DNA of 64,000 nucleotides from Cryobacterium breve (GTDB lineage: Bacteria; Actinomycetota; Actinomycetes; Actinomycetales; Microbacteriaceae): positions 147,623 to 211,622 of the forward strand of contig NZ_SOGJ01000015.1 in assembly GCF_004402375.1 (NCBI RefSeq), in the 5' to 3' direction. The stretch's first letter is position 1; the number at the start of each line of letters is the position of its first letter. Positions 55,168 to 63,127 of the stretch are shown one piece after another. The notes beneath the pieces are model-generated. The model ran no database searches, was not told the origin of the DNA, and saw only the letters and a program-made list of their open reading frames with translations. Both the position numbers and the translations under genes were made by a program.

Positions 55168-58100
55168 GTGACTGTCCTGGGAATCCCGCTCCGTACCGAC
55201 CCCGACTCGGTCGTCCTCGACGACTCCCAGCGCGCCGTGCTGCGCCTGGTCGCCGAGCCTGGCAGGCCTGACAATCCGGAACGGAGCGCGCCGTCCGTGA
55301 GTGCCGCCGTGATCGGCGCACCGGGCACTGGCAAGACCACCACCCTGGTCGAAATCGTGGCCGAGTGCGTGCTGAATCAGGGGTACTCGCCCAGCGAGGT
55401 CCTGGTGCTGGTGCCCACCCGCACGGGTGCGACAGCCCTCCGTGATCGGCTGGCGTTGCGCCTGGGCGTGCCCACCAACGGCGCGCTGGCCCGCACCGCG
55501 AACTCCATCGCCTTTCAGATTGTGCGGGACGCCGTGGCCCGCACGGGTGGCGTGGCCCCCACCCTGCTCACCGGTGGCGAGCAAGACCAGATCATCGCCG
55601 AGCTGCTCGAAGGGCACCGGCAGGACCAGGTCGAGGCCCAGCAGGGTGGGGCGCAGGCCGCCGCACCGAATTGGCCCGACACGCTGGGCGCCGACGTGCG
55701 GGGTTTGCGCGGCTTCCGCACGCAACTGCGCGACCTGATGATGCGCGCCGTCGAGTACGGCGTGACCCCGGAGGCGCTCGCGGCCCTCGGCCACAGCGAG
55801 CAGCGCCCCGAATGGGTGGCTGCGGCCGAGTTCATCCGCGGCTACGAAGATGTGAAAGACCAGTCGCGTCCCGGCCAGTACGACTCCACCGAGCTTGCCC
55901 AATTCGCCGCGGCCATCGTGGCGGGAGCCCCGGCCGGCACTGCTGCGCTCGGCTCGCTCGGCGGGCTGCGCCTGATCGTGCTCGATGACGCGCAGGAGCT
56001 CACCCAGGCCAATCTCACGCTGCTCGCGCAGTTTGCGGCCCGCGGCGTGGGCGTCATCGCCTTCGGGGACCCCGATATCAGCACCGGTTCCTTCCATGGC
56101 GCCCACCCGGACGCCCTGGGCCGGCTGGGCGCCTACCTGTCCGTCGGCGTGCTACCCACTCTGGTGCTCGGCACGGTGCACCGGCACGACGCGGCCATCC
56201 GCGGTGTGGTGCGCGAGATCACGCACCGGATCGGCGCGGCATCTGCCGGCACCCAACGCTTTGCCGCCAGCGCGGCCGCCGAGCCTGGCGTGCCCGGGGC
56301 GAGTGGCGGGCCTGCGAAGCCTGGCGTGCCTGCGGAGCCCGAGGAGCCCGAGTCGAATCCCGTGCAGGCCATGCTCGCCGACAGCCCCGCCGACCAGCTC
56401 GCGGTGATCGCCCGCCGGTTGCGGGAACGGCACGTGATCGGCGGCGTCCCCTGGGGGCAGATGGCTGTCGTCGTGCGCAGCGGCTCGCTCGTGCCCGCCC
56501 TGTCCAAGGGCCTGGCCGCCCTCGAGGTGCCAACCCAGGTGTCGTCGGCCCAGACCGCACTGCGAGACGAATTCGCGGTGCGCGCGTTCATCCTCGCGCT
56601 CGAGGTAACTCTGGGCCGCAAGCCGCTGGGCCCCGAGGAAGCGACTCTGCTGCTCCGCGGCCCGCTCGGCGGCCTCGACCCGATCACCCTGCGCCGTCTG
56701 CGGGCCGCACTGCGTCAACAGGAGCTCAGCAAACAAGAACAGGATCAGGAGCTCAGCCAACAGGAGCTCAGCCGACAAGACCTGGAGCCGGGCAGTCCGC
56801 GGCCTATCACCGCCCGCAGCCGCACCGCCGACGAGCTCCTGGTAGAGGCCCTTGTCAATCCAGGCCTGTTGGCGGCCATCGACAACCGCACGGCCCGCCG
56901 GGCCGCCAGCTGCGGCGAGAGCCTCAGGAGCGCCGCCGTCGAATACGCGGCCGGTGCCACCATCGAGGAATTGCTCTGGGGCCTCTGGCAGCGCAGTGGC
57001 CTCGCCCGCGAGTGGCAGGAGCAGTCGAGTGGCACGGGCATCGTCGCGGACGAGGCCAACCACAACCTCGATGCCGTGGTGGCACTCTTCTCCGCAGCGC
57101 AGCGCTACGTGGAGCGTACCCCGGCAGCCCCGCCGGTGCTGTTCCTCGAACACCTGGTCGACACCGACGTGCCCGAGGACACCCTCGCACCCCGGGCGCT
57201 CGGCGACGCGGTCGTCGTGTCCACCCCGAGTGGCCTGATCGCCCGCGAATTCGAGGTTGTCGTCATCGCCGGAGTGCAGGAGAACGTGTGGCCCGACCTG
57301 CGCATCCGTGGTTCGTTGCTCGGGGCAGGCGACCTGGCCGTGCTCGCCGCGGGCCACGACCTGGAGGAGGCGTCGGCGCGCACCGCGGTGCTGCACGACG
57401 AGCTGCGCATGTTTGCCCAGGCGGCCAGCCGTGCCCGCACCGAACTGCTGGTGACGGCCATCGACAACGAGGAGAACCAGCCGTCGGTCTTCTTCCGGCT
57501 GCTGCCGGAGCGTCCGTCCGCCTCCGCATCCGAGCCCGGCGACACCAGCCGGTACCCGCTGTCCCTGCGTGGGCTGGTGGGCAGGCTCCGCCGCGATCTC
57601 ACCCGCGGCACAGCGACCGCCCGCGGCGGCGACGAGATCGCGAGCCGGGCAACGGATGCCGCAGCGACCCTGGCCCGCCTGGCCCGGGAAAACGTGGCCG
57701 GCGCCGCCCCCGAACAGTGGTACGGGCTCAACGAACCCAGCACCGTGCGCCCGCTCAACGACTCGGAGGCCGGCGACGCCCCGGTGCGGGTCTCGCCGTC
57801 GCGCATGGCGGCGTTTGAAACCTGTCCGCTGCACTGGGTGATCGGGCAGGTGGGCGGCGGGACCTCCAGCACCGCCGCGAACCTCGGCACGATCATCCAC
57901 AAGGTGATGGAGGATTCCACCGACCGTAGCCCCGACGCGCTCTGGCAGGGCGTCGAGGCGCGCTGGAACGAGCTGCAGTTCGACGCCGACTGGCAGTCCC
58001 GGGTGCAGAAGGTCGAGGCGCGCGCGCTGACCGACCGGCTTGCGTCCTACCTGCTCGACTTCGAGCGCGGCGGCGGCAGCCTGCTCAGCGCGGAGGGCAC

Positions 58101-58542
58101 CTTCCAACTCGACGTCGACGGCGCCGTACTCTCGGGCACGGTCGACCGGGTCGAGCGGCTGGGCGACGGGCGGGCAGTCATCGTCGACCTGAAGACCGGG
58201 CGCGGCGACCCCACCAGCGACGCCGGGGTGACCCTGCATCCGCAGCTCGGCGCCTACCAACTCGCGTTCAGCGAGGGGGCGATCGAGGGCATCCCCGCCG
58301 ACACTCCGCTCGCGGGCGCGCGCCTGCTGATCGTGTCCAGCGGCACCGTCAAGCAGAACTACCGAAACCCCACCCAGCCCACCTTCACACCCGAGGAGCT
58401 CGCGGCCTTCCGCACCCGGGTCGGCGAAGACGCCGCCGGGATGGGCGGCGCCACCTTCCTCGCCGAGATCAGTTCCCACTGCCTCGACCCGCGCTCGCAC
58501 GGGTCTTGCCGAATCCACGTTATCAAGCAGGTCAGCTCATGA
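55168..58542 (+). CDS. adnA: Helicase-nuclease subunit AdnA-like (UvrD-like motor, RecB-like nuclease)
   Basis: The 1124-residue protein has a UvrD-like motor with Walker A GAPGTGKT (50-57) and Walker B LIVLDDAQELT, and a C-terminal RecB-family nuclease with catalytic DLK at Asp1007-Lys1009 (IVDLKTGRGD). The DDAQ Walker B variant is as in mycobacterial AdnA. A repetitive QQELSKQEQDQELSQQELSR stretch near 515-535 is unusual. AdnA pairs with AdnB to resect double-strand breaks. Its TGA overlaps the AdnB start (ATGA). Confidence 0.9.
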   Translation: MTVLGIPLRTDPDSVVLDDSQRAVLRLVAEPGRPDNPERSAPSVSAAVIGAPGTGKTTTLVEIVAECVLNQGYSPSEVLVLVPTRTGATALRDRLALRLGVPTNGALARTANSIAFQIVRDAVARTGGVAPTLLTGGEQDQIIAELLEGHRQDQVEAQQGGAQAAAPNWPDTLGADVRGLRGFRTQLRDLMMRAVEYGVTPEALAALGHSEQRPEWVAAAEFIRGYEDVKDQSRPGQYDSTELAQFAAAIVAGAPAGTAALGSLGGLRLIVLDDAQELTQANLTLLAQFAARGVGVIAFGDPDISTGSFHGAHPDALGRLGAYLSVGVLPTLVLGTVHRHDAAIRGVVREITHRIGAASAGTQRFAASAAAEPGVPGASGGPAKPGVPAEPEEPESNPVQAMLADSPADQLAVIARRLRERHVIGGVPWGQMAVVVRSGSLVPALSKGLAALEVPTQVSSAQTALRDEFAVRAFILALEVTLGRKPLGPEEATLLLRGPLGGLDPITLRRLRAALRQQELSKQEQDQELSQQELSRQDLEPGSPRPITARSRTADELLVEALVNPGLLAAIDNRTARRAASCGESLRSAAVEYAAGATIEELLWGLWQRSGLAREWQEQSSGTGIVADEANHNLDAVVALFSAAQRYVERTPAAPPVLFLEHLVDTDVPEDTLAPRALGDAVVVSTPSGLIAREFEVVVIAGVQENVWPDLRIRGSLLGAGDLAVLAAGHDLEEASARTAVLHDELRMFAQAASRARTELLVTAIDNEENQPSVFFRLLPERPSASASEPGDTSRYPLSLRGLVGRLRRDLTRGTATARGGDEIASRATDAAATLARLARENVAGAAPEQWYGLNEPSTVRPLNDSEAGDAPVRVSPSRMAAFETCPLHWVIGQVGGGTSSTAANLGTIIHKVMEDSTDRSPDALWQGVEARWNELQFDADWQSRVQKVEARALTDRLASYLLDFERGGGSLLSAEGTFQLDVDGAVLSGTVDRVERLGDGRAVIVDLKTGRGDPTSDAGVTLHPQLGAYQLAFSEGAIEGIPADTPLAGARLLIVSSGTVKQNYRNPTQPTFTPEELAAFRTRVGEDAAGMGGATFLAEISSHCLDPRSHGSCRIHVIKQVSS

Positions 58543-61500
58543 ATCAGCCCGTCACCCCCACGCCCGATGCCGCCCCAGAGATACCGTCGATCTCGGCCCT
58601 GCAGATCGCCGCGGCACTCGGAATGTTTCCGCCGACAGACGAGCAGCGGGCCGTGATCGAGGCGCCGCTGGCCCCCACCCTCGTGGTGGCAGGCGCGGGC
58701 AGCGGCAAGACCGAGACCATGGCCAACCGGGTGCTCTGGCTGCTCGCGAACGGGCACGCCCGGCCCGACCAGATCCTCGGCCTCACCTTCACCCGCAAGG
58801 CCGCCGGCGAACTCTCCGAGCGCATCCGTGACCGCATCGAGCAACTCGACGCGAAGGGACTGCTGCCGAAGCCGCCCGCGCCGGTGGCAGGAGCCGTCAC
58901 GATCGACTCTGCCGACTTGTTCGACGCGCCCACGGTGTCCACGTACAACTCTTTCGCCAGCCGACTGTTCACCGACAACGCCCTGCTTCTGGGGCGGGAG
59001 CCCGAATCGGTGCTGCTCAGCGAGACCAGCGCCTGGCTGCTGGCCCGCCGAGTGGTCATCGAACATGGTGACAGCCGCCTCGTGCCCTTCGGCAAGAACG
59101 TCGACGCGGTGACGGATGCCGTGCTCGCCTTCAGTCGATCCCTCGCCGAGAACCCCCCGCGTTTCGTTCCCGGCGAACCGAATGCGCCGCACGACCTGAC
59201 CGGCCTCGCCGCCGGCTTCGCCTACCTGCAGGACCTGCCCTACGGCAACCCGCGCAAGAAGATTCCGTATGCCTCCGTCGTCGAGTCCCTCGCTGCGGTC
59301 GCGCCGCTGCCCGTGCTGCTCGAGCTCGCCGATCGCTACAGCAGCGAGAAGCGTCGCCTCGGACTGATCGAGTTCTCCGACCAGGTAGCCCTCGCTCTGC
59401 AGGTCTGCCAGAAGGTGGAGCTGGTCGTCACCCGCTACCGCGACCAGTACCGGGTGGTACTGCTCGACGAATACCAGGACACCTCCGTGCTGCAGACCGA
59501 ACTGCTGCACACCCTCTTCGGCCGGCACCCCGTGATGGCCGTCGGTGACCCGCACCAGTCCATCTACGGCTGGCGCGGCGCCAGTTCGGCCAATCTGCTG
59601 GGCTTCGCGCAGAGCTTCGCCGGTCTGTCCAACCGGCAGTCGCCGTCGATGAGCCTGTCCTACACCTGGCGCAACCCGGCCGCCGTGCTCGACGCCGCGA
59701 ACGCGCTGGTGGCACCGCTGAGCGACGCGCTCCGGATCCGGCCCGACGGCATCCAGGTCGACACCCTCAAGGTTCCGGCCGGCAAGGCCGCCGGGCAGGT
59801 CGAGGCGGCGATGCACGAGACCATCGCCGAGGAGGCACGGGCTGTGGCGGACTGGTTCGCCGAGCGCCTCACCTCCGGCAGCGAGTGGTCTGGCGCGATG
59901 CTCTTCCGGGCGAGGCGGGAGATGGAATTCTTCGCCGAGGTTCTGCGGGAACGCGGCGTGCGCGCCCACGTGCTCGGCCTCGGCGGGCTGCTCTCCACCC
60001 CGGAAGTCACCGACGTGGTCTGCGTGCTCCGGGTCGTGCACGATCCTGCCGCCGGCAGTGAACTGGTGCGGCTGCTCAGCAGCGGGCGCTACCGGGTGGG
60101 TCCGCGTGACCTGCAGCACCTCGCCTCGGTGGCGCGCTGGCTGGCGGCACACGACTGGGCCCAGCAGGCGGTGACGCGAGAACTCAAGGAAAAGATGCGG
60201 GCATCCGTCGCCGTCGACGAGGGCGCATCGCTCGTCGATGCGCTCGATTTCGTGGCCGCGGCTCCCGAGACGCACGGGCAGCTCACTGGCTTCAGCCACG
60301 CCGGCCGCGATCGGCTGCGGGCGGCCGGTCGCCAGCTGGCGTGGCTGCGGGCACGGGCAGGCCTGCCGCTGCTCGACTTTGTGCGGCTGATCGAGCAGGA
60401 ACTCCTCCTTGACGTGGAACTCGTCGCCAACGAGGCCAACACGCTGGGCCTGGCGAACCTCTATGCCTTCCACGACACCGTCTCCGCTTTCCTGTCCAGC
60501 GACGAGGTGGGCAGCCTGGGGAGCTTCCTGCGCTGGCTCGGCCGGGCCGAACGCGCCGACGACATGGGTCCGCGGGTCGAGATGGGCGAAACGGGCACAG
60601 TGCAACTGCTCACCATCCACGGGGCCAAGGGACTTGAATGGGACTATGTGGCCATTCCCAATCTCACCGAGAAGAGCCTGCCCGCGCAGACTCGTGAAGG
60701 CGCCGGCTGGGTGAAGTTCGGCGAGCTGCCCTATCCGTTCCGCGGCGACCGGGCCGAGTTGCCCGAGCTGGCTTGGCGCGAGCATGAAACCCAGTTGTCC
60801 TACGACGCCGAATTCCAGGCCTACAAGGAGCAGCTCGCCGCCCGCCACGATGACGAGGAGCGCCGCCTGATCTACGTGGCCACGACGCGGGCCAAGCGGG
60901 AACTGCTGCTCACCGGCTCATACTGGGGCGGCGGAAGCACCGTGCGCACCCCCAGCCGGTACCTCGAGGAACTCGCCGGATCCGGCCTGATCGCCCCGCT
61001 GCCGGCCGGCAGCGAGCACGACGAGAAGCCCGACACCGGTGCGGGCGTCGACGAGCACTGGCCGTTCGACCCCCTCGGCGCCCGGCGCCCCCTCGTGGAG
61101 GCCGCCGCCGCCCGCGTGCGCGCCGAGGCCGTCAACGAACGCGACACCCGCTGGTCTCACTTCGTCACTCTGCTGCTCCGTGAACGGATGCTGCGCCTCG
61201 CCGGATCGGGCGACGCCCCGCTGCCCACGCGCATCCCGGCCTCCCGGTTCAAGGACTACATCGACGACCCGGCCGGGGTCACCGCCGCGCTGCGCCGCCC
61301 CATGCCCGAACGGCCATACCGGGCAACCCGGCTGGGCACCCTGTTCCACTCCTGGGTGGAACACCGTGCCGGCGGTGCGACGGGCGGAGACCTGATCGAC
61401 GCGGGCCCCAACGAACTGGACCTCGGTGACGAGGGCGCCGACGCGTTCGACCTCGACCTCGACCAGAACCAGCCGCTGGAACAGGCGCAGCTCGAACGGC

Positions 61501-61991
61501 TGCAACGCACCTTCGAACAGTCACCGTGGGGGGCCCTGCAACCCGAGGAGGTGGAGATCGAGATCCACCACGTGCTGGCCGGGCAGGTTTTCGTTTGCAA
61601 ACTCGACGCGGTCTACCGCACTGAAACGGGCTACCAGGTCGTCGATTGGAAAACGGGCCGGGCACCCGAGGACTCCGCCGACCTCGAGCTCAAGCAGACC
61701 CAGCTCGCCCTGTATCGGCTCGCCTTCGCGCGCTGGAAGGGCATCGACCCGGAGATCGTCGATGCCGTGTTCTACTTCGTCGCGGACGACACGATCGTCG
61801 CCCCGGACCGGCTCTACTCCGAAGACGACCTGGTGCGGGCCTGGTCGTCGGTTCGATCGACCGCGGTGTCGCCGGCGCCAACGCCGAAAACGGTGTCGAT
61901 CGCCCCCGTGCTGACATCGTCACTCGATCCCGATCCCGATCCCGTCGCGTCGTCGTCGTCGAATTCACCGCCGAACTCCGACAGATTGTAG
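58539..61991 (+). CDS. adnB: Helicase-nuclease subunit AdnB-like (UvrD-like helicase, RecB-like nuclease)
   Basis: The 1150-residue protein has Walker A GAGSGKTE (about 53-60), Walker B LLDEYQDTS, QSIYGWRGA, motif V/VI (TIHGAKGLEWDYV, YVATTRAKRELL) and the C-terminal nuclease (LDAVYRTETGYQVVDWKTGR). It starts at ATG 58539, overlapping the adnA stop, so the pair is translationally coupled. The last 60 residues are Ser/Asp/Pro-rich and overlap the opposite-strand gene by 178 bp. The complex is the main end-processing machine in mycobacteria. Confidence 0.92.
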   Translation: MNQPVTPTPDAAPEIPSISALQIAAALGMFPPTDEQRAVIEAPLAPTLVVAGAGSGKTETMANRVLWLLANGHARPDQILGLTFTRKAAGELSERIRDRIEQLDAKGLLPKPPAPVAGAVTIDSADLFDAPTVSTYNSFASRLFTDNALLLGREPESVLLSETSAWLLARRVVIEHGDSRLVPFGKNVDAVTDAVLAFSRSLAENPPRFVPGEPNAPHDLTGLAAGFAYLQDLPYGNPRKKIPYASVVESLAAVAPLPVLLELADRYSSEKRRLGLIEFSDQVALALQVCQKVELVVTRYRDQYRVVLLDEYQDTSVLQTELLHTLFGRHPVMAVGDPHQSIYGWRGASSANLLGFAQSFAGLSNRQSPSMSLSYTWRNPAAVLDAANALVAPLSDALRIRPDGIQVDTLKVPAGKAAGQVEAAMHETIAEEARAVADWFAERLTSGSEWSGAMLFRARREMEFFAEVLRERGVRAHVLGLGGLLSTPEVTDVVCVLRVVHDPAAGSELVRLLSSGRYRVGPRDLQHLASVARWLAAHDWAQQAVTRELKEKMRASVAVDEGASLVDALDFVAAAPETHGQLTGFSHAGRDRLRAAGRQLAWLRARAGLPLLDFVRLIEQELLLDVELVANEANTLGLANLYAFHDTVSAFLSSDEVGSLGSFLRWLGRAERADDMGPRVEMGETGTVQLLTIHGAKGLEWDYVAIPNLTEKSLPAQTREGAGWVKFGELPYPFRGDRAELPELAWREHETQLSYDAEFQAYKEQLAARHDDEERRLIYVATTRAKRELLLTGSYWGGGSTVRTPSRYLEELAGSGLIAPLPAGSEHDEKPDTGAGVDEHWPFDPLGARRPLVEAAAARVRAEAVNERDTRWSHFVTLLLRERMLRLAGSGDAPLPTRIPASRFKDYIDDPAGVTAALRRPMPERPYRATRLGTLFHSWVEHRAGGATGGDLIDAGPNELDLGDEGADAFDLDLDQNQPLEQAQLERLQRTFEQSPWGALQPEEVEIEIHHVLAGQVFVCKLDAVYRTETGYQVVDWKTGRAPEDSADLELKQTQLALYRLAFARWKGIDPEIVDAVFYFVADDTIVAPDRLYSEDDLVRAWSSVRSTAVSPAPTPKTVSIAPVLTSSLDPDPDPVASSSSNSPPNSDRL

Positions 61992-63037
61992 GCATCGGTG
62001 TGCATGGCCCCGCCCGTGTCGCGGCGCGGGATGCCGCGCGGGGTGGCCGCGAGCATGCTCTCCACCCCGGCGACGTCGAGAATGGGGCCGGTGGGCGGTG
62101 ACAGGGGATGCGACGCGCTCCGGTGCACGGTGTCGACCAGTCCGTCGAGCATGCCCACGGCGTCGTCGACAATGCCCTGGTTGCGGGTGTCCGTGCCGTG
62201 CAGCAGCCAGCGGGCCAGTTCCAGCTCGGCGTAGAGCATGGCGCGCTGCGTGATCCGCGGATCGTTGCCCTGGCGGGCAGACGCGTAGGACGCCACGGCG
62301 GTCTCGCCGGCCGCACCGCGGGACGCGAGCAGCCAGTGCAGGTCGCGGGCCGGGTCGCCGACGCTGAGGGCAGACCAGCCGAGAACCGCCGAGACGGAGT
62401 CGTCGGTGATCAGGACCGAGTCGGCCGAGAGAGACCCATGCACCACGCAGGGCGCGAACTGCCAGAGGGTGTCGTCGTCGGTGGCCTGTTCCCAGCGGCG
62501 CAGCAACGCGGCGGGCAGGTAACCGGTGGCGGCCGCCCGATCGATCAGGGCGATGGTGCCGGTGCGGCATTCCTGGGCACTCTGCTGGGGAAGGCCGGCG
62601 GTGCCGACGAAGGCGGTGGGCAGGCCGTGCACCGCGGCGATGGCGCGTCCGATGGAGCCGGAGACGCCCGCGTGGCCGGTGAGGGCATCCACATCGAACG
62701 AATCGCCCGACAGGAACTCGTAGACGACGGCCCGGGTGCCGCCGAGCGGAGCCTGGCCGACGAACTGCGGCACGTCGAAGGGGAGTCGGCTGCGATTGCC
62801 GACCGTGAGGGCACGCAGGGCCACGAGATCGGCGGACTGCTCCGTCTCTGCAGCCTGAGACAGGGGAACCCTGATGATCAGGGCCCGGTTGTCGCGGTCG
62901 ATCAAGAGCGCGGAATCGAACGCGCCGACGGCTCCGGGACTGCGCGCCGCGGACCCGTGCAGGCGTACCTGGACGACGTCGAGGTCCGGAACGGCGGCAG
63001 TGGCCAGCGCGGCTAGAGTGAGAGGGGATCTGACCAT
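61814..63037 (-). CDS. Degenerate phosphotransferase (APH-like pseudokinase)
   Basis: The 407-residue product has the aminoglycoside-phosphotransferase fold (DNRALIIRVPLS, then VVHGSLSADSVLI and VLGWSALSVGDPARDLHWLL). The catalytic Asp of HGD is Ser202, the usual Asn is Ser207, and the Asp of the IDW motif is Gly220. Kinase activity is therefore doubtful. The C-terminal tail of about 60 residues is low-complexity (GSGSGSS). ATG at 63037 lies 7 nt after TAACCT. Its 3' end overlaps adnB. Confidence 0.82.
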   Translation of the reverse strand: MVRSPLTLAALATAAVPDLDVVQVRLHGSAARSPGAVGAFDSALLIDRDNRALIIRVPLSQAAETEQSADLVALRALTVGNRSRLPFDVPQFVGQAPLGGTRAVVYEFLSGDSFDVDALTGHAGVSGSIGRAIAAVHGLPTAFVGTAGLPQQSAQECRTGTIALIDRAAATGYLPAALLRRWEQATDDDTLWQFAPCVVHGSLSADSVLITDDSVSAVLGWSALSVGDPARDLHWLLASRGAAGETAVASYASARQGNDPRITQRAMLYAELELARWLLHGTDTRNQGIVDDAVGMLDGLVDTVHRSASHPLSPPTGPILDVAGVESMLAATPRGIPRRDTGGAMHTDAYNLSEFGGEFDDDDATGSGSGSSDDVSTGAIDTVFGVGAGDTAVDRTDDQARTRSSSE

Positions 63038-63044
63038 ACCTTCT

Positions 63045-63050
63045 AGGTTA
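63045..63050 (-). promoter_or_regulatory. -10 element of the leaderless pseudokinase gene
   Basis: On the minus strand TAACCT lies 7 nt before the ATG at 63037. The AGAAGGT between could also act as a poor ribosome binding site. Confidence 0.5.
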
Positions 63051-63127
63051 GGTCGACTTCCCCTCGGCGCGGTCGTTCGCCACGCCTCGACACAACTTCG
63101 GCAGTTTGCCTGAGCCCGAGGAGCACC

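Noticed and set aside
56152-58518. 788-codon minus-strand frame antisense to adnA
   Set aside because: No domain; the plus strand has clear helicase and nuclease motifs.
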